64,000 bases of DNA from Sclerotiophoma versabilis. Taxonomy: Eukaryota; Ascomycota; Dothideomycetes; Pleosporales; Didymellaceae. The translations under genes and the position numbers were made by a program. Below, in pieces: positions 31,813-42,800 of the stretch. The first letter of the stretch is position 1, and each line of letters opens with the position of its first letter. Location of the stretch: NCBI GenBank assembly GCA_012274445.1, contig JAAROD010000054.1, positions 496,001-560,000 of the forward strand, written 5' to 3'. The notes below the pieces were generated by a model, which was not told the DNA's origin, searched no databases, and saw only the letters and a program-made list of their open reading frames with translations.

Positions 31813-33586
31813 ACGATCCCGAGGCCTGGAGCCCTTGACGACCTAATGATTGAATGTTATAATGTATCCTGCAAATCCAATGGAAGCGTTCCGAAGCACA
31901 GGACACACGTTCCGATGGTTCAACGGCGCTACTGACTAAGCTGGCTCGAGCTCTTCGCGACATGTCCACGCGTCAAGCTGCAGAGTTCCTCCCCCATCGA
32001 CTCTCAGTTGAAAGTCGCGACGCTTGATACAACGCGCAAAATCCGTCGCATGCGTTGATCCGCCATGAACCGTAAGTCTCTCCTCATCCACATACCGGTC
32101 CCAAATGATGTTAGAATGTTATTCATTCAGTTATCCCTGTCTGAAACCCAGTGTTGAAAAAAAGTTAAAACTCCTGATTTTGCACCCTCGATACAGTCCT
32201 TTCGAGTCTCGATATGTTGATGGCGCTTTTGCTGATTCGTTACAGGGATTTTATTTTTTTCGCGCGCTGCTGTGTCGTATCGCACTCTGCGGGATTAAGG
32301 TGGCTACATGCCGTTGCCGTTGCCGTTGCCGTCGCCGTCATTTGAGGGTTGTGATGGTACATCTCTGCGGTACCGTTTGGCGGGTGGGGCCTGGGACATA
32401 CCTTTTGTTGGCGCTGGTAGCCGCGACAGACATTCTTCCGCGTTCGGACTTGTCGTTCAGCTGGCTCCAGGCCAGCGCCGCTGGAGGCTTGTTCGGAGTC
32501 GTGCGTGATGTTGTTGGCATGCGCCAGACGAGTGAGACACTGGTCAGATCTGGTGTGGCGCGGCCCTTGATATTCCCTTCGTCGGGATCTGTGATGTGTG
32601 ATGCGCCATGGGTGGGTGATGAGTGTCTTTGTCCCCGACGTGGCGCGATGTGAACATGTGGATGCTGTCGGTGATCTCAGCGCTCAGGACTGAGAAAGCA
32701 CAGGCTTGAGGTTGTCCTCGGCAGCAGTAACCTCCTTCATGTGACACCGCCCTGTCCCTCGGATGAAGTGTTGTGAACATGGAAAACTGGACATTGTGAT
32801 TGTGCAGGCATGTCTAACGCGCCGCTCTCATAGAATCATGCTGTAGCATGCATGGCGCAGTAGGGTGTGCTCACTGACGTCGACGCTGGAGCGCTCGCCT
32901 GGGGAATCCACCTGAACTGTGCTCATTGCACAAGAACCAGAAAGCAGCTCATACTTATACTCAGGCTTCCAGCGAAGCGCCTCGCACTGGCATATAATAG
33001 CGCAAGCCTCGGGATTCAAGCCAGTACGCACATGACGACGCGATTAGCTCGATCAAACTACGACATGACTGCACGCGTACAAAGCCAAGGCGAGTGCTCA
33101 AGACCCAAAGCAGACGGAAAAAAAAAGGGGGGGAAACTCATATGCATGCATTTCTGGTTACTTCTCGCGGCACTGGCTGCACCAGATCCATAGCAGGATC
33201 TCCTGAAAGGGTTTGGGCTTGTCTGCGGTGCGAGATGTTGATAGGGGCGATTTTCGGTATGTGCACAGCGCATACGACACGATAGGAGGATGTTCAAGAT
33301 TGCATCTGTGGCGTTGCTGGTGATACTTCAGGCTAGTATTGTTCTAACGAGATGTGCTTGAGTTCTTTGAGAGTACTGGTCGACCTCGATCCACATGGGT
33401 CATGTAACAAGGTCTGTAATCCGGTTGAGATTACATGTGTAATGGTGATATGATTACTCCCTTGTCTAAATCAGCAGATATACAGTGTATTGACTATACT
33501 CGGCATGCCTGGGCAATCGTATCTACGCTCCGAACGCCAGGCTCAAGTTCAAGTCGTTGCTCATCCTCACTCGTTCATGTTCGCTC
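31813..33586. other. Long intergenic region with an exon-like antisense frame
   Basis: About 1.8 kb between the convergent glycine-zipper and Atg37-like genes. A 60-codon minus-strand frame ending at 31936 looks coding (see findings). A short CCGTTG repeat lies near 32310-32340. The rest holds only short frames without recognisable content. Confidence 0.45.
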
Positions 33587-35013
33587 TCACGATCCCTTCT
33601 TCCCACCCAGGCCAGGCAGTTTTGGCAACGCCGGAACCTTGGGCAGATTCACTCCTGCTAACCTCCCCCCTTGGAGCTGCGCAACCGCATCCCCCAACAG
33701 GACCCTAACGGCACCCTCCATCCTCCGATCACCCCTCCGTCTCATCCACCCTAGTACCAACGCCAGAACCAGCAGGTCCACTGCTATATGCTTGACGCTC
33801 GCCCACACGAACCGCCATATCGCCCTGAAGAACCGGTAATGTACGCGGTGCTGGAACAGCCGCCGGGCTTCGAGTTGCTCTCGCAAGGCGGCGACTTCGG
33901 CCGTCATCTTCATAAGACTAGACTCGACGCGTTTTCGCCACTTGAGGTCCGCAGCCGAGGGGGTGTCTGCTTTCGTTGGTTCTGTCTCCTTCTTATCGTA
34001 CAGTGGAGGTAATGGAATGGGCTGTGGTATGACCTGCCGCATGCGTGGCTGTGGTGTGGGCGTGCCAGGATTAGCTGGTTCTATCTTTCGGCGAGGTACT
34101 GTTCGTGGCTGTGTTGGGCGTTGGGATCTGGGTGGTTTTGACGGCGGCTGCGCATTCGCTTCAGACAGGTTGTGGTCCATTGCACCCTGCCGGTATAGTT
34201 CCAGTGCATATTGCGAGTCGGGCGCATCGACAAACTCTTCGCGCTCAAGATCGGCTTCCTCGGCTTCGAGGTCTTCTTCGCTTTGGGACATGGGTGACTT
34301 GATCTGTAAGGGTGGGTCGTCTTCTTCGGCGTGCTCAGAGTATTCGTCTTGGTCTTTGAAGGCGCGTTGCCGTTCGAGTGCGGAGTAGGAAGCTGACATG
34401 CCGGTTCCTACTTGATCAAGGGTCTGGAGGGGTGATGAAGAGGACGACGAAGGGACGTTCGATTTCACTTGGTCCCAGACAAATTCGAGCTCGGCGACGA
34501 GTTCGCGGGAGTCGGGCGACGGTGAGGCGTACTGGTGCATGGTGTCTATGAGGGTGGTGATGTAGCGGCGCTTTGCTTCGGTGCGAGAGAGGTTGTTTTG
34601 CTGTTTCCAAGCGTCCCTGTGTGCTGTCAATATCAGGCACTTGATATACATAGCATCCCAGCACGTCCAGTGCCGAGGGATGTCGCACGCCTACCATTTC
34701 TCTCTCGTCCGCTGGTCTTGCTCGCTGTTGCCCTCAGGCCGGTCCATGATGCCGTCGACATCGCCCTCTGTTTGCATCAGCCTCTTGCTTTGTCGCTGTG
34801 GGGGCGCTGCATACCCATGGCCTGCTTGTATAGTCCATATAGCCGTAACCGCGTCGAGGAGGGGGGCTTCTGCGATCCCGTGCGGATCTTGTTCACCGTG
34901 TTGAGCGCATGGCTGAAGACTCGATCTATGCGGAAACAATCAGTGTGCATTCCATGTCTTGCCGTTGCCACTGCAGCTTCGATATCATGGCACCTACCTA
35001 CTGAGTCGGCCAT
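33587..35013 (-). CDS. ATG37: Acyl-CoA-binding membrane protein, Atg37/ACBD5-like
   Basis: Four exons (35013-34998, 34925-34815, 34767-34695, 34616-33587) give 409 residues; the first exon is only 16 nt (MADSV plus one base). The N-terminal ACBP fold spans ~6-95: DRVFSHALNTVNKI, RLRLYGLYKQAMEGDVDG, then the KWDAWKQQNNLSRTEAKRRY helix, which contains the acyl-CoA-binding K-x-x-A-W signature. A long disordered linker follows with a short coiled coil (ESSLMKMTAEVAALREQLEA), then a single hydrophobic segment near residues 338-358 (HIAVDLLVLALVLGWM) and a basic tail. ACB domain plus C-terminal anchor is the layout of peroxisomal Atg37/ACBD5, which acts in pexophagy and lipid contact sites. The symbol is by architecture. 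Confidence 0.85.
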
Positions 35014-35803
35014 GACGAGCGTCTACAAGGCCCACTTGTGGGGCGACAATCGCAAAGCCTCAAGTCATCCACAGCAGCGGTGGAGATGGTCGTGTGCACA
35101 ACGCGAATGTCCCAAAGCGGCTATTGCAGGGAAGGTTCGAGGCTCGAGGGAAACGTGCATGATGCGATCAAATGCGGAGCCGGGGTGTTAAGCTGTATGG
35201 AGATGCTAGGAACTGGGGTCGCGTCACCAGCCGAGGTCGATGCGGCGACTTCGGAACTCCATCACATGCTGCGCGTCAGTGCCAACTAAAGCTTCGCTGC
35301 ACGCTCGTGTTTATCAGCTGCGACCTACCAGCACGAAACGCTGCGTGCAGTGATGATTGAGGTCTACTCAGCCGTGCATCCAGTACTCTCCAGCTTCGAT
35401 CCGTCATGTAGGGAGGCAAGTATTGGCCCAATCTGGTAATATTGCCCGTAGCCTCGTTCACAGTCGCCCTGGAGCCAAGAACTGCATACGGTGGTCGGTA
35501 AATATACATTATACTTGATGTGCGTCTTCAATCGCATTGCGATAGCACTGCATCTATACTAAGCTATTTTTTATGCACGTGTTATCGTCTGAGCGATAGC
35601 GTTGCATCTTCTCCATCTTCAACCGATGTATGTCTTTGACCGACCGTGCGGTAGCATTCCATCCAACTTCCGCACGTTACCGCGACGCATGTCTTCGACC
35701 GTCTAGCGGTAGCACTGCGTCTTTTCAAAATCTCGTGGCGCGCGTCTTTGACCAATAGGTCTGCTGTTGGTAGCGCTGCGCTCCTCCTCTGCTCCATCTA
35801 CGT
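35014..35803. other. Intergenic region between ATG37-like and ERG24 genes
   Basis: About 790 bases between two minus-strand genes. The half nearer ERG24 contains a degenerate repeat array (listed separately), probably within the ERG24 3' UTR. The other half should hold the ATG37-like promoter. Confidence 0.5.
35539..35785. repeat. Degenerate ~55-60 bp tandem repeat, five copies, downstream of ERG24
   Basis: Core GCGRTAGCNYTGCRTCTT (degenerate) recurs starting at 35539, 35593, 35648, 35706 and 35767, with spacings of 54, 55, 58 and 61 bases. Between cores a second shared block, TGTCTTTGACC/TGTCTTCGACC, appears near 35630, 35690 and 35743. Copies have diverged and do not share an open frame. 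Confidence 0.75.
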
Positions 35804-37381
35804 CTAGTAGATGTAGGGAATGATTCTGTAGGGCACAAGCTCAACATACCTGTCCCAGTCCTTGCCATACTTCCTCTTGCACTTCTCTTCGTCGCGACGC
35901 TCGCGGTGAATAAGCAGGACAGCAAAGTAGACCATGAAGAAGTACGTGAAGATCATGCCCCAGCCCTTTGCACCGTCGGGGACAACATATTTGCCGTAGC
36001 TGTTCTTGAAGAAGTAGGCGTCGGACTGGGTAGCCTGGATAGGGTGCTCGGCAACGTTACGGATTACGTAGCCGGAGAGCGCGGTGGGCAGGACGTACGA
36101 CCAGCTCATGAACCAGTCGCCAAGGTAGTTGATGTGGCGCGCTGTGCCCCACCAGCCAGACACCAGGAGGCGGGAGCCAGCAGCCGTCTCAATGTACTTG
36201 AGGTGCTTGACGCGCGGGTCGTCGGGGTTGGTGCGGAAGCGGTTCTTCTCGTTGTTGACGGCGCGGAAGATGTAGTAGCCAATGCCCTGGACGGCGAGGA
36301 CTGCGACGATGCCCTGGAAGCCGAGGTCGACTGGGTAGACGGAGAGGTAGCGGGCTTGGAGACTGTATGTGAAGGGCACCCAGACGAGGTCGCCGAAGGA
36401 AAGCATCATACCGAAGCCGTCGGCGATGAGGTCGATGGTGGTAAGAATCGCAGGCTCCATGTATAGGGCGTCGAAGGTGTAGACGGCCTGGGCGACCGTG
36501 ACAAGAATAATAGAGTCGGTGACACGGCCATAGTTGCGGTATTGCTTCATGATGAAAGCAAGGTCCATGATGATCCAGCCGAGCATACCCGGGCGCAGCT
36601 CACACCACGCCTTGATGTCGACCTCGCCAAAGATGGGGAGAACGACGCGAGGGTTCAGCTCCCGGCCGATGAACCAATCGTAAAGAAGATTGCCAGAGTG
36701 GCCGCCAGCAGCGAGCTCGCGCATGCTGGGGTCCTTTGGGTGCTTGACGCTGAAAGAGCGGACATAGACGTAGGTAGCCAGGAAGTAGGAGATCAAGATG
36801 TTGGTAGTAAGAATGGCGACGTAGTTGTCGGTGATGAAGGTCCAGACAGACCAGTCGGCACCGTATACAACAGTACCAGCGCCCAACAGGGCCATGGTGA
36901 AGAGAGCTGAGCTGAAGGCTAGAAGACGTTAGGTGCAGTCTTGTACGTGTCAGATGTAGCACGTACCATTGAAGCGGTAGTCCAGCTTGCCTCCACTCCG
37001 CAGCTCAGTACCTTTGACGTTGGTGGCTGGGAGGAAGGTGTGCAGCGTCAGGCTGAGCAAGTAGTAGCCGAGCGTTCCGAGGACGGCATTGGTGTTGAGC
37101 AGGCCCTCGACACCAGTCCAGCCGACTTCCTTCTTCAGCTGGTCCAAGCTGAAGTCAGAGGGCGAGAGCAGGATCGGCGCAGGGCAGCCTGAGATGTCGT
37201 TGCACAGGAAGGTGAAGACATAGACCAGGACCGGCAGACCGAAGGAGATGACAAAGGCACCGGGGCTGGGACGAGGTCAGCATTGCTGATTGGCTGGCGA
37301 AGTTGATACGTACGGGCCAAGGAACTCGTAGCCGTGAGGCTTCTCGGCGAGCGACTTGTTGGCGTCGCGTTTCGATGCCAT
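35804..37381 (-). CDS. ERG24: Delta(14)-sterol reductase ERG24
   Basis: NADPH-dependent C-14 sterol reductase of ergosterol synthesis, a multi-pass ER membrane enzyme and target of morpholine fungicides. Exons 37381-37314, 37265-36967 and 36918-35804 give 493 residues, the expected size. The N-terminus reads HGYEFLGPPGAFVISFGLPV and then FTFLCNDISGCPAP. The core carries FIGRELNPRVVLPIFGEVD and the signature SGWWGTARHINYLGDWFMSW. The C-terminus (KRKYGKDWDRYVELVPYRII) matches ERG24 rather than ERG4. About nine hydrophobic segments are seen. Introns are 48 nt each. It is divergent from the MRL1-like gene. Confidence 0.95.
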
Positions 37382-37826
37382 GTCTTTGTGCGGTGCTTCC
37401 CTTGCTCTTTCGATGTTTACGGGGGCGGGTGGGAAAGGGGCGGAGATGGTGAAAGGGGGCGGTTGCAACAGTCTCGCTTGGGCGCAGTCTTCCAGGCGGT
37501 CGTGACTTGGCCACGCAATGCAGACACAGAGGGACTGCGCAGATATATATCCTCTTCGCGCCGATGAAGTCGGACGAGCGAAGCAGCGGCCGGATCGCGC
37601 GCTCCCGGCATGACGCGTAGAAACGGCGGGCGGAGTCTGCGCCAAGGGTGGCACTAGGGCCCGATGGAGCGGCAGCGGACAGGGATGCCGTCTGCGCGGG
37701 CGATGATGCAGCGGACGGGCTCCGAGCAAACGTGTTGCCATTGCAGGCAGGCAGGCGCTCGCAGCGACAGTCACGTTCCCCAGCCGCCATCCCACCGAGC
37801 CAGTCTTTACAGCGCCCCGGGCCACG
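37382..37826. other. GC-rich divergent promoter region, ERG24 / MRL1-like
   Basis: 445 bases between two starts. Contains a palindromic TATA-like AGATATATAT at 37541-37550, about 160 bases upstream of the ERG24 ATG, within otherwise GC-rich sequence. I found no convincing sterol-regulatory element by eye. Confidence 0.45.
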
Positions 37827-38373
37827 ATGAAGTCAGCGCTCTCCTCGCTGCTCGTGCTGCTGGCATGCAGCCTCAGCGGCGTGCATGCGGCAAGCGACAA
37901 GCCGCTCAAGCCGTGCACTGTCGTGTCGCCGACGACCGAGCGCTTCTTCGACCTGAACGGCCTGCGCCGGACGCTGGCCAAGGAGGGGGACAAGAAGAAG
38001 GAGGCCGACGAGGGCAGCTGGCACGCGCGCGGGTACGACTACGGCGCCAACTTCACCCTCAACTTCTGCGGGCCCGTGGTCGAGGAGCTGAGCGACGTGC
38101 AGGACCTGGACAAGAAGCTGTGGCGCAACGTGAGCGCCTTCTACGAGCGCGGCGACCGCCAGTATGCCATCGGGTGAGTGCTGCACTCTGCGCTGTGCGG
38201 CCGACCGCCAGCAGCCCACACGGGCGCGAAGCTGACACTGCCCCCAGCCTCGAGAGCTCCGAGCCCATCTTCCGCGGCAGGAAGCTCGTCCTCAACTACA
38301 CCGGCGGCTCGCTCTGCCCCTCGACCGCCTCGAGGCGCTCCCCCGTCGAGCTGCCGCGCGAGATCATCGGCGG

Positions 38374-38413
<40 letters not shown>

Positions 38414-38989
38414 AAGAAGCACAAGGACGGAGACTCGGACAAGAACAAGAAGCCCTCGTCCGACAGGACAGAGCGTCGCAAGACGGCCGTCATCTCGCTG
38501 CTCTGCGAGTCGGACCCGCTGGCCAAGAGCAGCATCTCCTTCGTCGCCGCCGTCGACGACTGCACCTACTTCTTCGAGGGCCGCTCGCGCCACGCCTGCG
38601 GCATCGTGCACGCAGAGAACCAGACGCTGAGTCCCGGCGGCGTCTTCGGCGTCATCGCCCTCATCGCAGTCCTGGTCTACTTCGTGGGCGGCTGTGTCTA
38701 CCAGCGCACCGTCATGCACCAGCGAGGCTGGAGACAGCTGCCCAACTACGCCATGTGGGCCGGCATCTGGCGCTTCTTCTCGGTATGTCTGCCGACGCGT
38801 TACCGGCCCGGCAAGCACTGACCGCTGCAGGATATCTTCATCATCCTCACCTCTTCCTGCGCCCGCTTCATGCCCTCGCGCAGAGGCTACAGCCGCGTCT
38901 CGCTGGGCGCCGACAGCAGGGGCCGAGGCCGACGCGACGAGAGCGAGAACAGGCTGATAGACCAGCTCGACGAAGAGTGGGACGACTAG
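37827..38989 (+). CDS. MRL1: Mannose-6-phosphate receptor homology (Mrl1-like) sorting receptor
   Basis: Type I membrane protein of the MRH family, expected to sort vacuolar hydrolases between Golgi and endosome. Exons 37827-38173, 38248-38782 and 38831-38989 give 346 residues. Signal peptide 1-21, then a Cys-containing lumenal MRH domain: CTVVSPTTERFFDLNGL, FTLNFCGPV, FRGRKLVLNYTGGSLCP, then AVISLLCESDP and DDCTYFFEGRSRHACGIV. A run of ten Asp interrupts the MRH domain (encoded by GAC codons near 38380-38415). The membrane segment is near residues 247-268 (GVFGVIALIAVLVYFVGG). The cytosolic tail ends RLIDQLDEEWDD, the acidic tail seen in fungal Mrl1 homologues. Extremely GC3-rich codons compared with its neighbours. 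Confidence 0.88.
38382..38415. repeat. GAC trinucleotide run encoding poly-Asp
   Basis: Consecutive GAC codons interrupted only at the start by a Gly codon. They encode ten Asp inside the lumenal MRH domain of the Mrl1-like receptor. Confidence 0.9.
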
Positions 38990-39800
38990 ACGCGCGACGA
39001 TACCTTTTCATTGCTCACGACACATACTACCGGCGTTCAAAAGGAGTCGACACGAGAGGCTATTCTTCCTAGACAGCAAACTACTGGCTGTCTTTTATAC
39101 TACTGTGCCTAGACAGACTACTGACTCTCTCATGCTGTTATTCCTAGAAGGTTAATCCACTGACTGTCTCTCACTCCTTCTTTCCCCGACATCTGCACCG
39201 GCCGTGCCCACATCACCACGCCCTCGCACCCCTCTCTACACACCTGCTCGCCCTCCACATCGATCCCCTCCGTCTCCCCGTCTCCCCGTCTCCCAACTGT
39301 CCCAAAACTCTGCCACCCTAGCAATCCTCCCTTGCTCATCCACATCAAGTGCCTGCCTTGTCCGACGTAGTTCAAGTCCGCTTAACGCCGATATAGCAAA
39401 GAAGCGGTGCACAACATGGAGATGAGACATGGGCAACTCAACTTGCAGCATTTGAGTGTATCATGTTCAGACGAGTCATGTCGGCAAACATATTAAAGTG
39501 CCTTAAAAGTATTGATGAAGAAGGGAAGTATGAATGTACCATATTCGCAGACGCCGCCGCTTGACTAAGACACATCAGCGCCGAAAGAAGAACTCCTCCC
39601 ACATGCCGCTGAAGAAATAACGCTGCAAGTACTAGTAGGATCTTCACTCCCCAAACCGACACCTTGCCATTAGAAAGTTCCCAAGCTTTCACAAAAAACT
39701 GTCGTCCTTCAGCATCGAGCTGCTTCGAATCGGAAGGAAACGTTCGGTAATTCGAGTACTCGGGGGAGCTTAAGAGGTCGTTGACTCTCACGGAGCTGCC
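38990..39800. other. Intergenic region between MRL1-like and GTPase genes (convergent)
   Basis: About 810 bases between convergent genes. Contains a three-copy degenerate repeat just after MRL1 (39068-39180) and a minus-strand frame at 39438-39791 that I do not call (see rejected items). Confidence 0.5.
39068..39180. repeat. Degenerate ~35-40 bp direct repeat, three copies, 3' of MRL1-like gene
   Basis: Units begin CCTAGACAG (39068), CCTAGACAG (39108) and CCTAGAAGG (39143), and each contains ACTACTGGCTGTCT- or CCACTGACTGTCT-like sequence. Probably in the 3' UTR of the Mrl1-like gene. Confidence 0.6.
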
Positions 39801-42800
39801 CTACAGCTCTGCGTTCGATACCTCATTGCTAAGAGGAGTCGGCAAAGTCGATTCTTTGCCAGTACTGGGCGAGGGCTCGATTCTGCTGGTGTCACCTTCG
39901 TCTTGCATGATGGAATTCTGCATGGGAGAGTCTTCGTTGGCAACAGTGACTGCATCCTCATTCGCGGACTCATAAGCAGACTGGAAGGCGATGCTCTCTT
40001 CGTCCTCGGCTACTGCATGCTTCCCAGCTTTGGCGACCCCGTCGTCGTCTGCAGAAGCGATATTGCCCTTTGAGATGGACTCGAATTGAGCATCAACAGC
40101 TTTGAGCTTCTTCATAATGTCGCTGCGCATCGCCCTCTCTTCACGGGGCATGACAGTCTCCTGGTTGACCTGGACGCCACCGAGTACACGCATGTAGTCG
40201 GCTTTCATTTTGATGTAAATCTCATCAGCACGAACCTCCATGAGGTGTTCTAGCGACTGGCACATGACATCCAAACGATGCTTCACAGTCATGGTAGCCT
40301 CGTTGAACATAACATGCCGGTTGCGCTCCACGTGTTCGCTCATGGCGGCCTTCATTCGCTTGAAACTGCCCGATCCGCGTTCATCTGTGCAGATCTCGTA
40401 CACCGTGTGCATGATGCTGGAGATGGTGGGTGTGAAGTCACGATTGGCCTCGCGCTGCATCTCATTCATGCTGTTGATGAGCACCTGACTGAGCTCGCCG
40501 AACAGCATTTCGTAGGTGTAGATCTGTGTCTTTAGCGTTGAAAGACTGGCAAGACCAACTCCGTTCTGTCGAGCGCGGTCCTCAACAGCCTCGTGGAACT
40601 TGTGCAGCACTTTGCCGGAATCATTTATCAACGTTGCGAATGCCTTCGGCAAGCGGTTCTGGAAGGCACGTTCCCACCCAGTCGCGAGCTTTTTGACTAT
40701 TGGTTCAACACTAGCAGCAGAATTAGCAAGTACTCTAGGCTCTACAACATAAAGCAACTTACAGTTCTGAGTTGAAGTCGCGATGGCCAGCTGAGCTCGA
40801 ATGATACACCCCATCTCTTCGCACGACTGCCTTATATGTCGCCCAAGCCAGGCCGCCATCATGTCGGTGAGCGCCCCAGCGCGCAGCAGTATCTGGAGCA
40901 GCCGCAATGGCCTCTTGGATCAGCTCGGGATACCTATCAAATATCTGGTTGTTCATCTCGCGCTTCATCACGTTGAGACAGGCCTTTATGCATGCTTCCA
41001 GACCCTCTTCAAGCTCCTTGAGCCGCCTCTCGATGTATTTGACTTGCTTTCGCTGGTCCTCATCCGTCATCTTCAGCCCAGTGCCGTCATTTGACGCCCA
41101 TAGCGTGAATGTTGTCAGCAGCTGACAGACACTCAAGAGGAAATTCCTACAGTTTTGGACGCGACCAGATTCCGTCAGCTTCTTGCAATGTGCTTGGAGC
41201 TGTGGCATTTCAGTCTCTTCTGGGGTATTGAAACCGGGTACCGCATCATCTTTCTGTAGTCGTCCGCACATCTTTTGATATGCTCGACTGCTTACACAAA
41301 AGACAGGCAGACTCTTGGCAACCTGGTTGTAGTCCCGCTGCTCTTCATCAGGGTTGAAATTGTCTTCGTCGTCTTCAGCAGCATTTTCTTGATCGAGCTC
41401 CTTAATGCCAGCAGCAAAATCGTTCTGAATGGCTTCTTTGGAGTACTCATTACGTCCAGAAATGCATATCCTGCTGATCTCGGCTTTGATTGCCTTGATC
41501 TTGGTCTGAGCTTCGCGAACTTGAGGCCGTAGCTCCTCGATCTTAGACTTGATCTCTAGGCCCTCACGTCTGGCGTTTTTCTTGGTTTCCTTTAGCTCTT
41601 TCAGTTTGCTCCTGATGTCTTCTTCGGTCAGCGGCTTCTGTGGTGCTTGTACCTCTTCGTCTTCGTCCTCCTCGTCCTCGGTTTCTAACGCTTCGTCGTC
41701 GTCAACAACAAAGTCGATATCAGAGTCTTCGTCATCCGCTTGATGCTTCTTTCGAGACTTCTTCGCAGAGCCGGCCTTCTTGCGCTTGGTGGACTTGGGT
41801 GTCGGTGCGTAGACTTCCTGCCCGTCATCATGTTGATCCTTTAATTCCTCCCAAACCTCAATGTCGTCGGCAGCTTCGCGCCCCGCTAGTTGGTAAACTT
41901 TCTGAGACTCTTTGAGATCCTCCATCTTATTCTGCTTCTGTTTGATCTCCCGCGCAAGCTCTTTCTGCTGCTCGTACAATGCCTCGACTTCATCGTCAAG
42001 CTCCAAAGTATCGATGGCTTCAGTGATGGAGATATCATCCGTTTTGGAACAAATGAATGTGACGCTGGAAAACCCACCATCATACTTCAGCTGCATCTTG
42101 AAGGAATCGCCGAGGAGTGTTTTGGCTGCTTTATCATCTACTGCTCTGGTGATAGGAGCGACAATCCACAAGCCAGTGCATTGCTTGATGTAGCCTTGGG
42201 CGACTGCTGCTCTTGCCGCATTCGAATCATGAACACCAGGGAGATCGACGATGACAGCGCCTGTGGAAAGCGCTGGCGCTTTCGTGTAGATCTTGACGAC
42301 CTTGATCAGGGGCCAATACTCCATCTCAAAGGCCGACTTATCGCCCTTGTCCTTCTTGTCCTTTTTTGTGACCTTCTCCTTGCTATCCACGTACTTCTGA
42401 AGCTCTTGGTAGAATCGCTGCGGTGATGATGAGTTGATCTTTTTTGTCGTGCCGAGCACATTGAGTCCTCTGTCAGACATTAGCCGGGCCACCGTGCAGT
42501 CGCCAAGTTCGTCTCGAGCAACTTTGGGATGTACAGCGTGGAACTTTGCCCAGGCGATACCAGCGTCAGTACTTTGATCAGACGCTTCACGTTGTAGAGT
42601 TCCGTGCTCAGTGAGGAATTCCTTCATCAGCATCACTACCTCTTTCTCCCAGTCTGCTCGCGAAACAAACTCAATCTCTGCTCGGTATTTTGAGAATGGG
42701 TCTGGGCTGTCATTCCATGAAATTTCTGTCACGACTGCTGTGCATGCACGCATACAGTTTGTAGGGACCAGGCGTTCCTCGTCAAGCAGCGTGTTGATTA

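Noticed and set aside
32105..32653. Plus-strand frame of 182 codons with a CCGTTG repeat
   Set aside because: Frame is kept open by repeats; translation is Cys/Arg-rich and shows no fold or family signal.
35906..36910. Plus-strand frames of 186 and 122 codons
   Set aside because: Antisense shadows of ERG24 exon 3; no independent signals.
39438..39791. Minus-strand frame of ~117 codons with a hydrophobic stretch just after the GTPase stop
   Set aside because: It starts at GTG rather than ATG and I found no splice pair that joins it cleanly to the GTPase gene. It might be a small separate gene but cannot be supported.
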